The notes beneath the pieces are model-generated. The model made no database searches and was not told the DNA's origin. It saw only the letters and a program-made list of their open reading frames with translations. The translations under genes were made by a program, and so were the position numbers. From contig JASLMY010000019.1 in assembly GCA_030746295.1 (NCBI GenBank), positions 1-36,797 of the forward strand: a stretch of 36,797 nt of DNA, written 5' to 3'. The DNA comes from Alphaproteobacteria bacterium (GTDB taxonomy: Bacteria > Pseudomonadota > Alphaproteobacteria > GCA-2731375). Below, piece after piece: positions 24,441-31,070 of the stretch; position 1 is the stretch's first letter; each line of letters starts with the position of its first letter.

Positions 24441-24700
24441 CCGGGCGTAGCGGTATTGATAGACGCAACGGACTTGAGCGAAGCTTGAATTCGCGTCCGG
24501 AAAACTGGCGATATAGGCAGGCCTGGCCGATGGCCGGGAAGGCTTAGAGACGATACGGCCAGCACCTACGGCGCTGGCGCGATGGTGAAGGGATAGTCCA
24601 GACTACAAGCCTCGCCAACCGAGGACGGCGAAAGCCGTAGCTGCTAGGCAAATCCGTTGAGTGAAAGCCCGTGGGAGTTCGGGTCCCTCCGCCCTCACCA
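24441..24700 (+). tRNA. Class II tRNA-like gene split by a group I intron; spliced anticodon appears to be UCA
   Basis: The 5' part is 24441-24475 and the 3' part 24649-24700. Seen: acceptor arms CCGGGCG (24441-24447) and CGCCCTC (24690-24696), five of seven pairs, with the two end pairs unpaired; three-pair D-stem GCG/CGC; perfect anticodon stem ACGGA (24468-24472)/TCCGT (24653-24657); a long 15-base variable region; T-loop TTCGGGT; discriminator A; encoded CCA. Joining the parts gives loop CTTCAAA, anticodon UCA, which would read UGA. The body and D-loop resemble tRNA-Leu, but the D-loop has TTGA where GG is expected and the T-stem has one A-C mismatch. It is either a degenerate tRNA-Leu(UAA) descendant, an unusual UGA-reading tRNA, or both. 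It is not a normal tRNA-Sec: it lacks the long acceptor and G discriminator. Confidence 0.7.
24476..24648 (+). ncRNA. Group I intron (about 173 nt) in a tRNA anticodon loop
   Basis: The conserved S segment (3' strand of P7) is clear: GATGGTGAAGGGATAGTCC (24581-24599), close to the Azoarcus tRNA-Ile intron. An R-like segment TTAGAGACGATACGG lies at 24544-24558. P1 forms as TTGAGC-GAA-GCTTGA (24474-24488), placing U75 of the 5' exon opposite G (24487), the expected U-G pair at the splice site. P8 is GCCAGC/GCTGGC (24558-24563, 24573-24578). P9-type hairpins are CCTCG/CGAGG (24610-24624) and ACGGC-GAAA-GCCGT (24625-24638). A terminal G at 24648 serves as omega-G. It has no reading frame for a homing endonuclease. 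Subgroup IC3 is inferred from similarity and tRNA location. Confidence 0.75.
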
Positions 24701-24736
24701 ATCCTACCAAGCGGACCTCTGCCTCCGATCTGTGGT

Positions 24737-24765
24737 CGTCGCTATCGACGGTCTCCGGCCTTTTT
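24737..24765 (+). terminator. Weak terminator candidate after the split tRNA
   Basis: CGTCG (24737-24741), loop CTAT, CGACG (24746-24750) form a short hairpin; TTTTT at 24761-24765 follows only after ten further bases. The spacing is poor for an intrinsic terminator, so this is tentative. The rest of 24701-24907 shows no gene. Confidence 0.25.
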
Positions 24766-24907
24766 GGGTGTCGGTATCGTGCTTGGCCTATTAAGCCGAA
24801 TTTGCCGCCGGCGCGAGGGACAGTCGTGCCAAGGGGCATTGGTTAAGGTCAGCATACGACTGGATCGCTGCTCGAGCCTCGATCGCGCCAAGCGCGCATG
24901 AGAACAA

Positions 24908-25759
24908 CTATCCGCGGTTGTCAGCGGCGGCTTTCCCGGCTTCTGCAATCGCCGCCGGCCCGGGCGCGTCACAGTTGAGCGCCTGGTGCAGAGCGTCGGG
25001 CGATATGACGCAGCGCGCCAGATTGGCCCGCCACAAATCCGCGCCCTGCAAGTCCGCCTTGGACAGGTCCGCTTCGATCAGGTTCGCCTCGGTCAAAGAG
25101 GCATTGGAAAGATCGCTGTTGGTCAGGTTGGCGCCGTTCAGGTCGGCGCCAGTGAGATCGGCACCGACCAGCTTGGCGCCCCGCAAACGGGCGCCGGATA
25201 ACTTGGCATTGTTCAGGCGGACATGGCTGAGATCGCGCCCTTCGAGATTGACCTGGGTCAGATCCTCGTCCGACAGGTCGGCGCGGACGCCCTCGTCGTC
25301 GCCCTGCAGCCAGCGGTGATGGGCAGTCAGTTGCCGCAATAGACGCCGGTTGCGCAAGGCCAGTTCCTTGCGTCGTTCCTCGTCGATGGGGCCTTTTTCG
25401 TAAATTCGCGTGTCGGCCGGCAAATGCGGTGTGCACAAAATGACGCGCAGTTTTCGGCGGGCGTGTTTCAGGTCATAGGCTTCGAGCTCGCCGCTGAGAA
25501 CTTGGCCGCCGAGATAAAAGCGGACCTCGTAGAGGTATGCGATCATTTCGGGTCTAGCTGCGTCGTTGGCACCGGTTTCTTCCTCGGCTTCGCGAAGCGC
25601 CGCCAATTCAGCTTCCAGTTCCTCCGGTGGAATGTTGCAGCTGTTGTGGCCTATCCCCGGCTGCCAATCACTCCGGTCATCGTCGGTCATGGCATCTCGG
25701 CTATCGATTTCGAGCATGTCTTTGTCGCTCACTATGGCTGACTTCGTAGCATCAAACAT
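24908..25759 (-). CDS. Pentapeptide-repeat protein
   Basis: The protein has 283 residues. The C-terminal part (about 160-255) is a run of A(D/N)Lxx pentapeptides (ADLSDEDLTQVNLEG, AKLVGADLTGADLNG and similar), expected to form a right-handed quadrilateral beta-helix. The N-terminal 150 residues are acidic and include QPGIGHNS, a short motif seen in many alphaproteobacterial proteins, and an EVRFYLGGQVLSGELEAYDLKHARRK region I do not recognise. Functions known for pentapeptide proteins range from gyrase protection to scaffolding and cannot be assigned here. The ATG at 25759 gives the longest form; in-frame ATGs at 25717 and 25690 are possible, as none has a clear ribosome-binding site. Confidence 0.85.
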   Translation of the reverse strand: MFDATKSAIVSDKDMLEIDSRDAMTDDDRSDWQPGIGHNSCNIPPEELEAELAALREAEEETGANDAARPEMIAYLYEVRFYLGGQVLSGELEAYDLKHARRKLRVILCTPHLPADTRIYEKGPIDEERRKELALRNRRLLRQLTAHHRWLQGDDEGVRADLSDEDLTQVNLEGRDLSHVRLNNAKLSGARLRGAKLVGADLTGADLNGANLTNSDLSNASLTEANLIEADLSKADLQGADLWRANLARCVISPDALHQALNCDAPGPAAIAEAGKAAADNRG

Positions 25760-25832
25760 TCCAACGGCACGATTAAGAAAGTCCTATGACCGGGGAATAT
25801 GCCCCCGTGTTTTGCTGCCTCCCTGCACGTTC

Positions 25833-26084
25833 TCAGATTCTCTCTAGAATTACCGTTGAATACCAATCGGTTGGACGCACATCCAAAGGCCTATTCGTCG
25901 ACGATGATGCCGTCGTCCCGATGCCGGCCGGACCGCCGTCGGCGGTCGGCACGGCGCCCCAAAGGATACGGGCACCACCGCCGGCCCTGACGGCGCCGAC
26001 GAGACAAGCGTTGGGCGCCACCCAGGACTCGGCGTCGACCTCGGGACGAGCGCCCTGATGCTCCACCAACAAGGCGTCCCTCAA
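25833..26084 (-). pseudogene. Gamma-carbonic anhydrase-like gene, truncated and frameshifted
   Basis: The frame opens with TTG at 26084, overlapping the ada stop (TTGA), and encodes LLVEHQGARPEVDAESWVAP, then NACLVGAVRAGGGARILWG and AVPTADGGPAGIG. This is the first third of the left-handed beta-helix of the gamma-carbonic anhydrase family. Similarity then stops in this frame. One base out of phase it resumes for a few residues as DDGIIVDE before TAG at 25893-25891, so a one-base frameshift near 25924 followed by a stop is likely. The histidine-bearing zinc-site coils and the C-terminal helix are missing. Intact homologues run to about 170-200 residues. The nominal 83-residue product is probably non-functional. 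Confidence 0.7.
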
Positions 26085-27145
26085 GCCGCGGCGCGCGCCC
26101 GCTCGCTCTCGATCAGTCGTTGCTTGCGATCGAGGCCCCAGCGATAGCCGCCGAGGCCGCCGTCCTCGCGGATCGCGCGGTGACAGGGGATCAGCAGCGA
26201 GACCGGGTTGGTGGCGCAGGCCCGGCCGACGGCCCGTTGGGCCTTGGGCTTGCCGAGGCGCCCGGCGATCTGACTATAGGTCAGCGTGGCGCCCACTGGG
26301 ATCTTCAAGAGCTCGGACCAGACCCGGCGCTGGAAGGCGGTGGCGCGGACGTCGAGCGGCAGGCCGACATGGGGTGCCGCGCCTTCGAGATGGGCCAGCA
26401 CCGCAGCCGTCCAGGCGCCCAGCACCTCCTCGTCGCGCTCGATCTCGGCCAACGGGAACTCGTCCCGAAGCTCCGCCTCCAGCGCCGCATCGTCGTCGCC
26501 AAAGGCCAGGAACGAGATCCCCGTCGCCGTTGCCGCGACCAAGAGCCGGCCGAGCGGTGAATCCACAATGGCGAAGCGCATCGCCGCCCCCTTGCCGCCG
26601 CGGGCGTAGCTCGCCGGCGTCATCCCCAGCTCGCCGGGGGCCCGCTCGTAGAGCCGGCTCGGCGCCCCATATCCGGCGCCGTAGAGGGCGCCAGTGACGT
26701 CCTCGCCGGCCTTGAGCCCGGCCTTCAGGCGGTCGAGGCGCACCGCGTCCGTATACTGCGCCGGGCTCACCCCCATCAACTGCTTGAAGCGGCGCTGCAG
26801 GTGATGCGGGCTCAAGCCCACATGGCCCGCCATCTCGGCCAGCGTCGGCGGCCCGCACTCGCCGTCCTCGAGGCGGTGCTCGATATAGGCGCAGACCTCG
26901 CGGACCCGGGCCAGGTTCGGCTCCGGCGCCTCGGCGTCGTCGGGCCGGCAGCGCTTGCAGGCCCGGAAGCCGGCTTGGCGTGCCGCCTCGGGCACGGCGA
27001 AGAATTGGACGTTCTCGCGCTTCGGCATCCGGCTGGGACAGGTCGGACGGCAATAGATCCCCGTCGTTCGAACCGCCAGAACAAACCTGCCGTCCGCCGC
27101 CTGGTCACGGTCGAGGACCGCCTGCCACATCTCTTGGTCCAACAT
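26081..27145 (-). CDS. ada: Ada: DNA alkyl-transferase and transcriptional activator
   Basis: This 354-residue protein has the full Ada layout. The N-terminal zinc domain has C32, C36, C63 and C66 (YCRPTCPS, RACKRC), the methylphosphotriester-accepting site. An AraC-type DNA-binding domain covers about 80-180 (GLSPHHLQRRFKQLMGVSP), and the C-terminal O6-methylguanine methyltransferase domain has the acceptor C321 in LIPCHRAI and YSQIAGRLGKPKAQRAVG before it. It repairs alkylated DNA irreversibly and, once methylated, is expected to activate its own and other repair genes. ATG 27145 follows a GAGGTG ribosome-binding site. The downstream broken carbonic anhydrase gene overlaps its stop. No alkB or alkA lies in the window. 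Confidence 0.95.
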   Translation of the reverse strand: MLDQEMWQAVLDRDQAADGRFVLAVRTTGIYCRPTCPSRMPKRENVQFFAVPEAARQAGFRACKRCRPDDAEAPEPNLARVREVCAYIEHRLEDGECGPPTLAEMAGHVGLSPHHLQRRFKQLMGVSPAQYTDAVRLDRLKAGLKAGEDVTGALYGAGYGAPSRLYERAPGELGMTPASYARGGKGAAMRFAIVDSPLGRLLVAATATGISFLAFGDDDAALEAELRDEFPLAEIERDEEVLGAWTAAVLAHLEGAAPHVGLPLDVRATAFQRRVWSELLKIPVGATLTYSQIAGRLGKPKAQRAVGRACATNPVSLLIPCHRAIREDGGLGGYRWGLDRKQRLIESERARAAA

Positions 27146-27355
27146 GGGTCACCTCGTCGTTCGAGTTTCGGTCGACCCCATACCTAAGGTCTCGCCATTC
27201 GGCCCGCTATCCGGATGCTGCGGTGAATATTTAGCGATCGCGCCGGCGCCCGAGAATACGACGCGAGCCCGTGGTTTTACAGGGCCCGAGCGGTGCGCCG
27301 GTTTCAGGAGCCTGTAAATCGTGCTAAGAGCCCGATTGCCGGAACGCTCCACCGG

Positions 27356-27429
27356 GCGGGCGTAGCTCAATGGTAGAGCAGGAGCTTCCCAAGCTTAAGA
27401 CGGGGGTTCGATTCCCCTCGCCCGCTCCA
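27356..27429 (+). tRNA. tRNA-Gly(CCC)
   Basis: Acceptor arms are GCGGGCG (27356-27362) and CGCCCGC (27419-27425), the D-arm is GCTC...GAGC, the anticodon loop TTCCCAA gives anticodon CCC, and the T-arm is GGGGG-TTCGATT-CCCCT. The discriminator is T and CCA is encoded to 27429. The anticodon stem is weaker than usual at its base, as commonly seen for this tRNA. It lies 98 bases before the aminotransferase operon. Confidence 0.95.
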
Positions 27430-27527
27430 TTTTCCTCGTCCATCGCAATTCATTGAGCCGTGAAGCGGCTTGGGTTTCGCGCGAGCTTCCGACATAATTT
27501 CAAACACCCCTCCAGGAGGACCGCCCG

Positions 27528-28937
27528 ATGACGGATGCCCTGACCGATCGCTTCGAGTTCTCTGCCAGCCATTTGGACCTGATGGAGCGTGACGGCGAGC
27601 ATGTGCTGGGCTGGCGTTTTCAGCCTAGAATCGTCTTCGACCGAGGCGAGGGCGTGAAGGTCATCGACGTCGACGGCAACGCCTATTACGACCTGAGCTC
27701 GGGCATGATGTCGATGGTGCTGGGCCACGCCCACCCGGAACTGGTCGACTGCATGCACGCGCAGGCCGACCGCCTGATGCACCAGGCCTCGTGGTATTCC
27801 AACCCCTGGACGGTCGAGTACGCCGAGCTGGTGGCGAGCACCTTGCCGGGCGACTTGAAGGTGACCAATTTCGCCGTCACCGGCTCGGAGGCGAACGAAA
27901 TCGCGATGCGAATGGCGATCGGCGCCACCGGCAAGTTCGAGCTCGTCTCGCTGGTCAAGGGGCTGCACGGCGGCACGCTTGGTGTCGAGTCGCTGACCAC
28001 GGTCGGCGGCGCCCGGCGCCAGAGCCTGGGTCCACTGATGATCCCGGCGGCGCGCAACGCCATCTACGGACCGAGCTGCTATCGCTGCCCGATCAACCTC
28101 AAGTACCCTGAGTGCGGCGTCGCCTGCATTGAGGCGAGCGAGGCACAGTTGGAGCACGTCTCGACCAAGGAAGTGGCGGCGATCATGGCCGAGAGCGTGC
28201 AGGTGCCGGGGGGCATGAACGTGCCGCCGCCGGAATACCTGCCGAAGCTGAAGGCCTTGGCGGAGAAGTGGGACGCGATGTTGATTCTCGACGAGGCCCA
28301 GCTGGCGCCGGCGCGGACCGGGCAGATGTGGGCCTTCGAGCACTATGACGTCGTCCCCGACGCGGTCACCTTCGGCAAAGGGATGAGCGCCGGCATGGCG
28401 ATCACCGGCGTTACCACCACGCCCGAGATCGCCGACCAAGCCCGCGGCAAGGCCGGCGTCCCCTGGGCCGGGACCTATTCGAGCGACCCCTTGCCGGCGG
28501 CGGTGGCCCTGAAGCAGCTTCAGATCGTCATCCGCGACGACCTGACGAGCCGCGCCCGGCGCCTGGGCGCCTATCTGGAGGAGCGGCTGCAAGCCCTGCA
28601 GCAGCGCTTCGAGTTCATCGGCGACGTCCGCGGCCTCGGCATGTACCAGTATCTCGACATCGTCACCGACCGGCAGTCGAAGACGCCCGACTTCGAGATG
28701 GCGGAGCGGATTCGCTTCAATGCGGTCGGCGAAGGCCTCTTGATGCTGACCTCGCGCAACTGCCTCCGCCTGGTGCCGCCCTTGACCATCACCGAGGAAG
28801 AGCTCGACGACGTCATCGGTCGGCTGGAGGCGGCGCTTTCGAAGGCCGAAGCCGGCGAGCCCAAGGGCATAGACCTGATGCAGGCCTACGACGCCTCCTC
28901 CAGCCTCGCCCACCGCAAGGAATCGCGACGCAACTGA
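27528..28937 (+). CDS. Class III PLP-dependent aminotransferase
   Basis: This 469-residue fold-type I enzyme resembles dialkylglycine decarboxylase and omega-amino-acid transaminases. The PLP lysine is K284 in TFGKGMSAGMAITG, LILDEAQLAPARTG holds the pyridine-binding aspartate, and FAVTGSEANEIAMRMA binds phosphate. An unusual insert SCYRCPINLKYPECGVAC has four cysteines spaced CX2CX7CX4C, a possible metal site. The amino donor cannot be read. ATG 27528 follows the ribosome-binding site AGGAGG (27514-27519). The gene opens a plus-strand run with hyuA 32 bases downstream, suggesting a joint catabolic role with hydantoinase and amidase. Confidence 0.9.
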   Translation: MTDALTDRFEFSASHLDLMERDGEHVLGWRFQPRIVFDRGEGVKVIDVDGNAYYDLSSGMMSMVLGHAHPELVDCMHAQADRLMHQASWYSNPWTVEYAELVASTLPGDLKVTNFAVTGSEANEIAMRMAIGATGKFELVSLVKGLHGGTLGVESLTTVGGARRQSLGPLMIPAARNAIYGPSCYRCPINLKYPECGVACIEASEAQLEHVSTKEVAAIMAESVQVPGGMNVPPPEYLPKLKALAEKWDAMLILDEAQLAPARTGQMWAFEHYDVVPDAVTFGKGMSAGMAITGVTTTPEIADQARGKAGVPWAGTYSSDPLPAAVALKQLQIVIRDDLTSRARRLGAYLEERLQALQQRFEFIGDVRGLGMYQYLDIVTDRQSKTPDFEMAERIRFNAVGEGLLMLTSRNCLRLVPPLTITEEELDDVIGRLEAALSKAEAGEPKGIDLMQAYDASSSLAHRKESRRN

Positions 28938-28969
28938 GCCTTTCGCCCCCAGAACGAGAGTATTCGAGC

Positions 28970-31066
28970 ATGACTTACCGCGTCGGCATCGATATCGGCG
29001 GCACTTTCACCGACATGGTGTTTCTCACCGGCACCGGCGGCGCCCTGACGCTGAAGGTGCCGTCGACGCCGGACGACTATAGCCGCGGCATCGCCGAGGG
29101 CCTGGTGCAGGTCTTCGAGGGTGGCGCCATCGACGGCACGGCGATCGACGAGGTGATCCACGGCACGACCATCGCCACCAATGCCATCCTCGAACGACGC
29201 GGCGTCAAGACCGGGCTCATAACCACCGAGGGCTTTCGCGACGTCCTGGAGATCCGGCGCCTCAGGATGCCGCGGCTCTACGACCTGACCTGGGAGAAGC
29301 CGAAGGCGCTGGCGGCCCGCGCCGACCGGATCGAGGTGACCGAGCGGGTCGATCACCAAGGCGGCGTCCTCATCCCGCTCGATGAGGATTCGGCCCGGGC
29401 GGCGATCGACCGACTGATCGCCAACGAGGTCGAGGCGATCGCCGTCTCGCTCATCAACGCCTACGCCAACGGCGCACACGAGCAACGCATCCTGGAGCTG
29501 ATCCGCGAGAAGGCACCCGATCTCCCGGTCTGTATCTCCTCGGAAATCCTGCCCGAGATCAAGGAGTACGAACGCACCAGTACCGCCGTCGTCAACGCCT
29601 ATATCCTGCCGGTGGTGGCGCATTACCTGACCGCGCTCTCGGCCGCGCTGGAACGGCTCGGCATCGAATCGCCGCTCCTGGTGATGCAGTCTAGCGGCGG
29701 CGCCATGGGCGTGGCGGCGGCCTGCCAGCGGCCGATTCATATCATCGAATCGGGACCCGCCGCCGGCGTCGTCGGCGGCGCCGAGGTCGCCGCCAAGCTG
29801 GGATTCGAGGACACGCTCACCTTCGACATGGGCGGCACCACCGCGAAGGCGGCAATCATCGAGGGCGGTGCCTTCGACCGGGTCGGCGAAATGGACGTCG
29901 GCGCCGGCATCAACTTCGCGGCCCGTCTTCTGAAGGGCGGTGGTCATCACGTCCGGGTGCCCGCGATCGACATCGCCGAGGTCGGCGCCGGCGGCGGCAG
30001 CCTGGTCCGTATCGATGCCGGCGGCGCCCTTGCCGTCGGGCCAGAGAGCGCCGGCGCCGTGCCGGGTCCGATCTGCTACCGCCAAGGCGGCACCGTGCCG
30101 ACGGTGACCGATGCCAACGTGGTGCTGGGCTTCGTCAACCCGGACTACCTCGTCGGTGGCGAGCTGGCGCTGGACGCCGGCGGCGCGGCGGTGGCGATCG
30201 AGGAACAGATCGCCAAACCACTCGGCGTCTCCGTCGACGAGGCCGCCTTCGGCATTCATCGGGTCGCCAACGCGACGATGGCCCGGGCCCTGCGTTCCGT
30301 ATCGTCCGAGCGCGGCCGCGATCCGCGTCGTTTCGCGCTGATGGCCTTCGGCGGCAACGGCCCGGTGCACGCCGCGACGTTGGCCCGCTCGCTCGACATC
30401 ACCACAATCCTGGTGCCGCCGACGGCCGGCGTCTTCAGCGCCTTGGGCTTGCTCTTCCCGGCCACCGAGCATCACTACGTCCGGACCTTCAAACGCGAGG
30501 TGGCGGAGCTTCGAGTGGCCGAGGTAGAGGCGGCCTACGGCGGCCTCGAGGCCGACGGCCGGCACGAGCTCGCCGGCGAAGGCTATGGCGAAGCGGCCAT
30601 GGAATTCGAGCGTTTCGCCGACCTGCGCTATCGCGGCGAGAATACCGAGCTGACGGTACCGGCCGGCGGCGGCAATGGACTCGTCGACGATATGGTCGCG
30701 GCCTTCGGCGCGGAGCACGAGCGGACCTACGGTTATCAGTCCGACGACGAGGTCGTCGAGCTCGTCAACCTGCGCCTGATCGCCCGCGGCTTGAGCGAGG
30801 AGAAGCGGGTCCCCGATGCCCTGGAAGTGACGACGCAGGCCGGCGCCGACATGGCCCGGCAGCCGCGGAGCGTCTATTTCGGACCCGAGCACGGCCGCAT
30901 GGAAACGGAAGTCGTCGATCGCGAGGCGATCTCGCCCGAGTGGCGGGCCGGTCCGCTGATCATCGAGGAATACGACAGCACCACCGTCGTGCCACCCGAC
31001 TGTCGAATTCGGCGGGTCGACTGGCAGGTTTTGGAGATCGACGTCGGCAGGCAAGAGGCGAGGTGA
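28970..31066 (+). CDS. hyuA: Hydantoinase/oxoprolinase subunit A (HyuA)
   Basis: This 698-residue protein has an actin-like ATPase fold in two parts: Hydant_A_N with GIDIGGTFTDMVFLTGTGG at residues 5-23 and Hydantoinase_A with LTFDMGGTTAKAA near 285, both phosphate-binding loops. HGTTIATNAILERRG near 65 and ESGPAAGVVGGAE near 260 are further family hallmarks. With HyuB it would use ATP to open cyclic amides such as hydantoin or 5-oxoproline, or carboxylate ketones (acetone carboxylase belongs to the same superfamily). The reaction type cannot be settled from sequence. HyuB begins four bases after its stop, consistent with a two-subunit complex. Confidence 0.93.
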   Translation: MTYRVGIDIGGTFTDMVFLTGTGGALTLKVPSTPDDYSRGIAEGLVQVFEGGAIDGTAIDEVIHGTTIATNAILERRGVKTGLITTEGFRDVLEIRRLRMPRLYDLTWEKPKALAARADRIEVTERVDHQGGVLIPLDEDSARAAIDRLIANEVEAIAVSLINAYANGAHEQRILELIREKAPDLPVCISSEILPEIKEYERTSTAVVNAYILPVVAHYLTALSAALERLGIESPLLVMQSSGGAMGVAAACQRPIHIIESGPAAGVVGGAEVAAKLGFEDTLTFDMGGTTAKAAIIEGGAFDRVGEMDVGAGINFAARLLKGGGHHVRVPAIDIAEVGAGGGSLVRIDAGGALAVGPESAGAVPGPICYRQGGTVPTVTDANVVLGFVNPDYLVGGELALDAGGAAVAIEEQIAKPLGVSVDEAAFGIHRVANATMARALRSVSSERGRDPRRFALMAFGGNGPVHAATLARSLDITTILVPPTAGVFSALGLLFPATEHHYVRTFKREVAELRVAEVEAAYGGLEADGRHELAGEGYGEAAMEFERFADLRYRGENTELTVPAGGGNGLVDDMVAAFGAEHERTYGYQSDDEVVELVNLRLIARGLSEEKRVPDALEVTTQAGADMARQPRSVYFGPEHGRMETEVVDREAISPEWRAGPLIIEEYDSTTVVPPDCRIRRVDWQVLEIDVGRQEAR

Positions 31067-31070
31067 GACC

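Noticed and set aside
24441..24700. Plain tRNA-Sec gene
   Set aside because: The anticodon loop matches tRNA-Sec, but the acceptor is not extended, the D-arm is leucine-like and the discriminator is A rather than G. No selA, selB or selD gene lies in the window.
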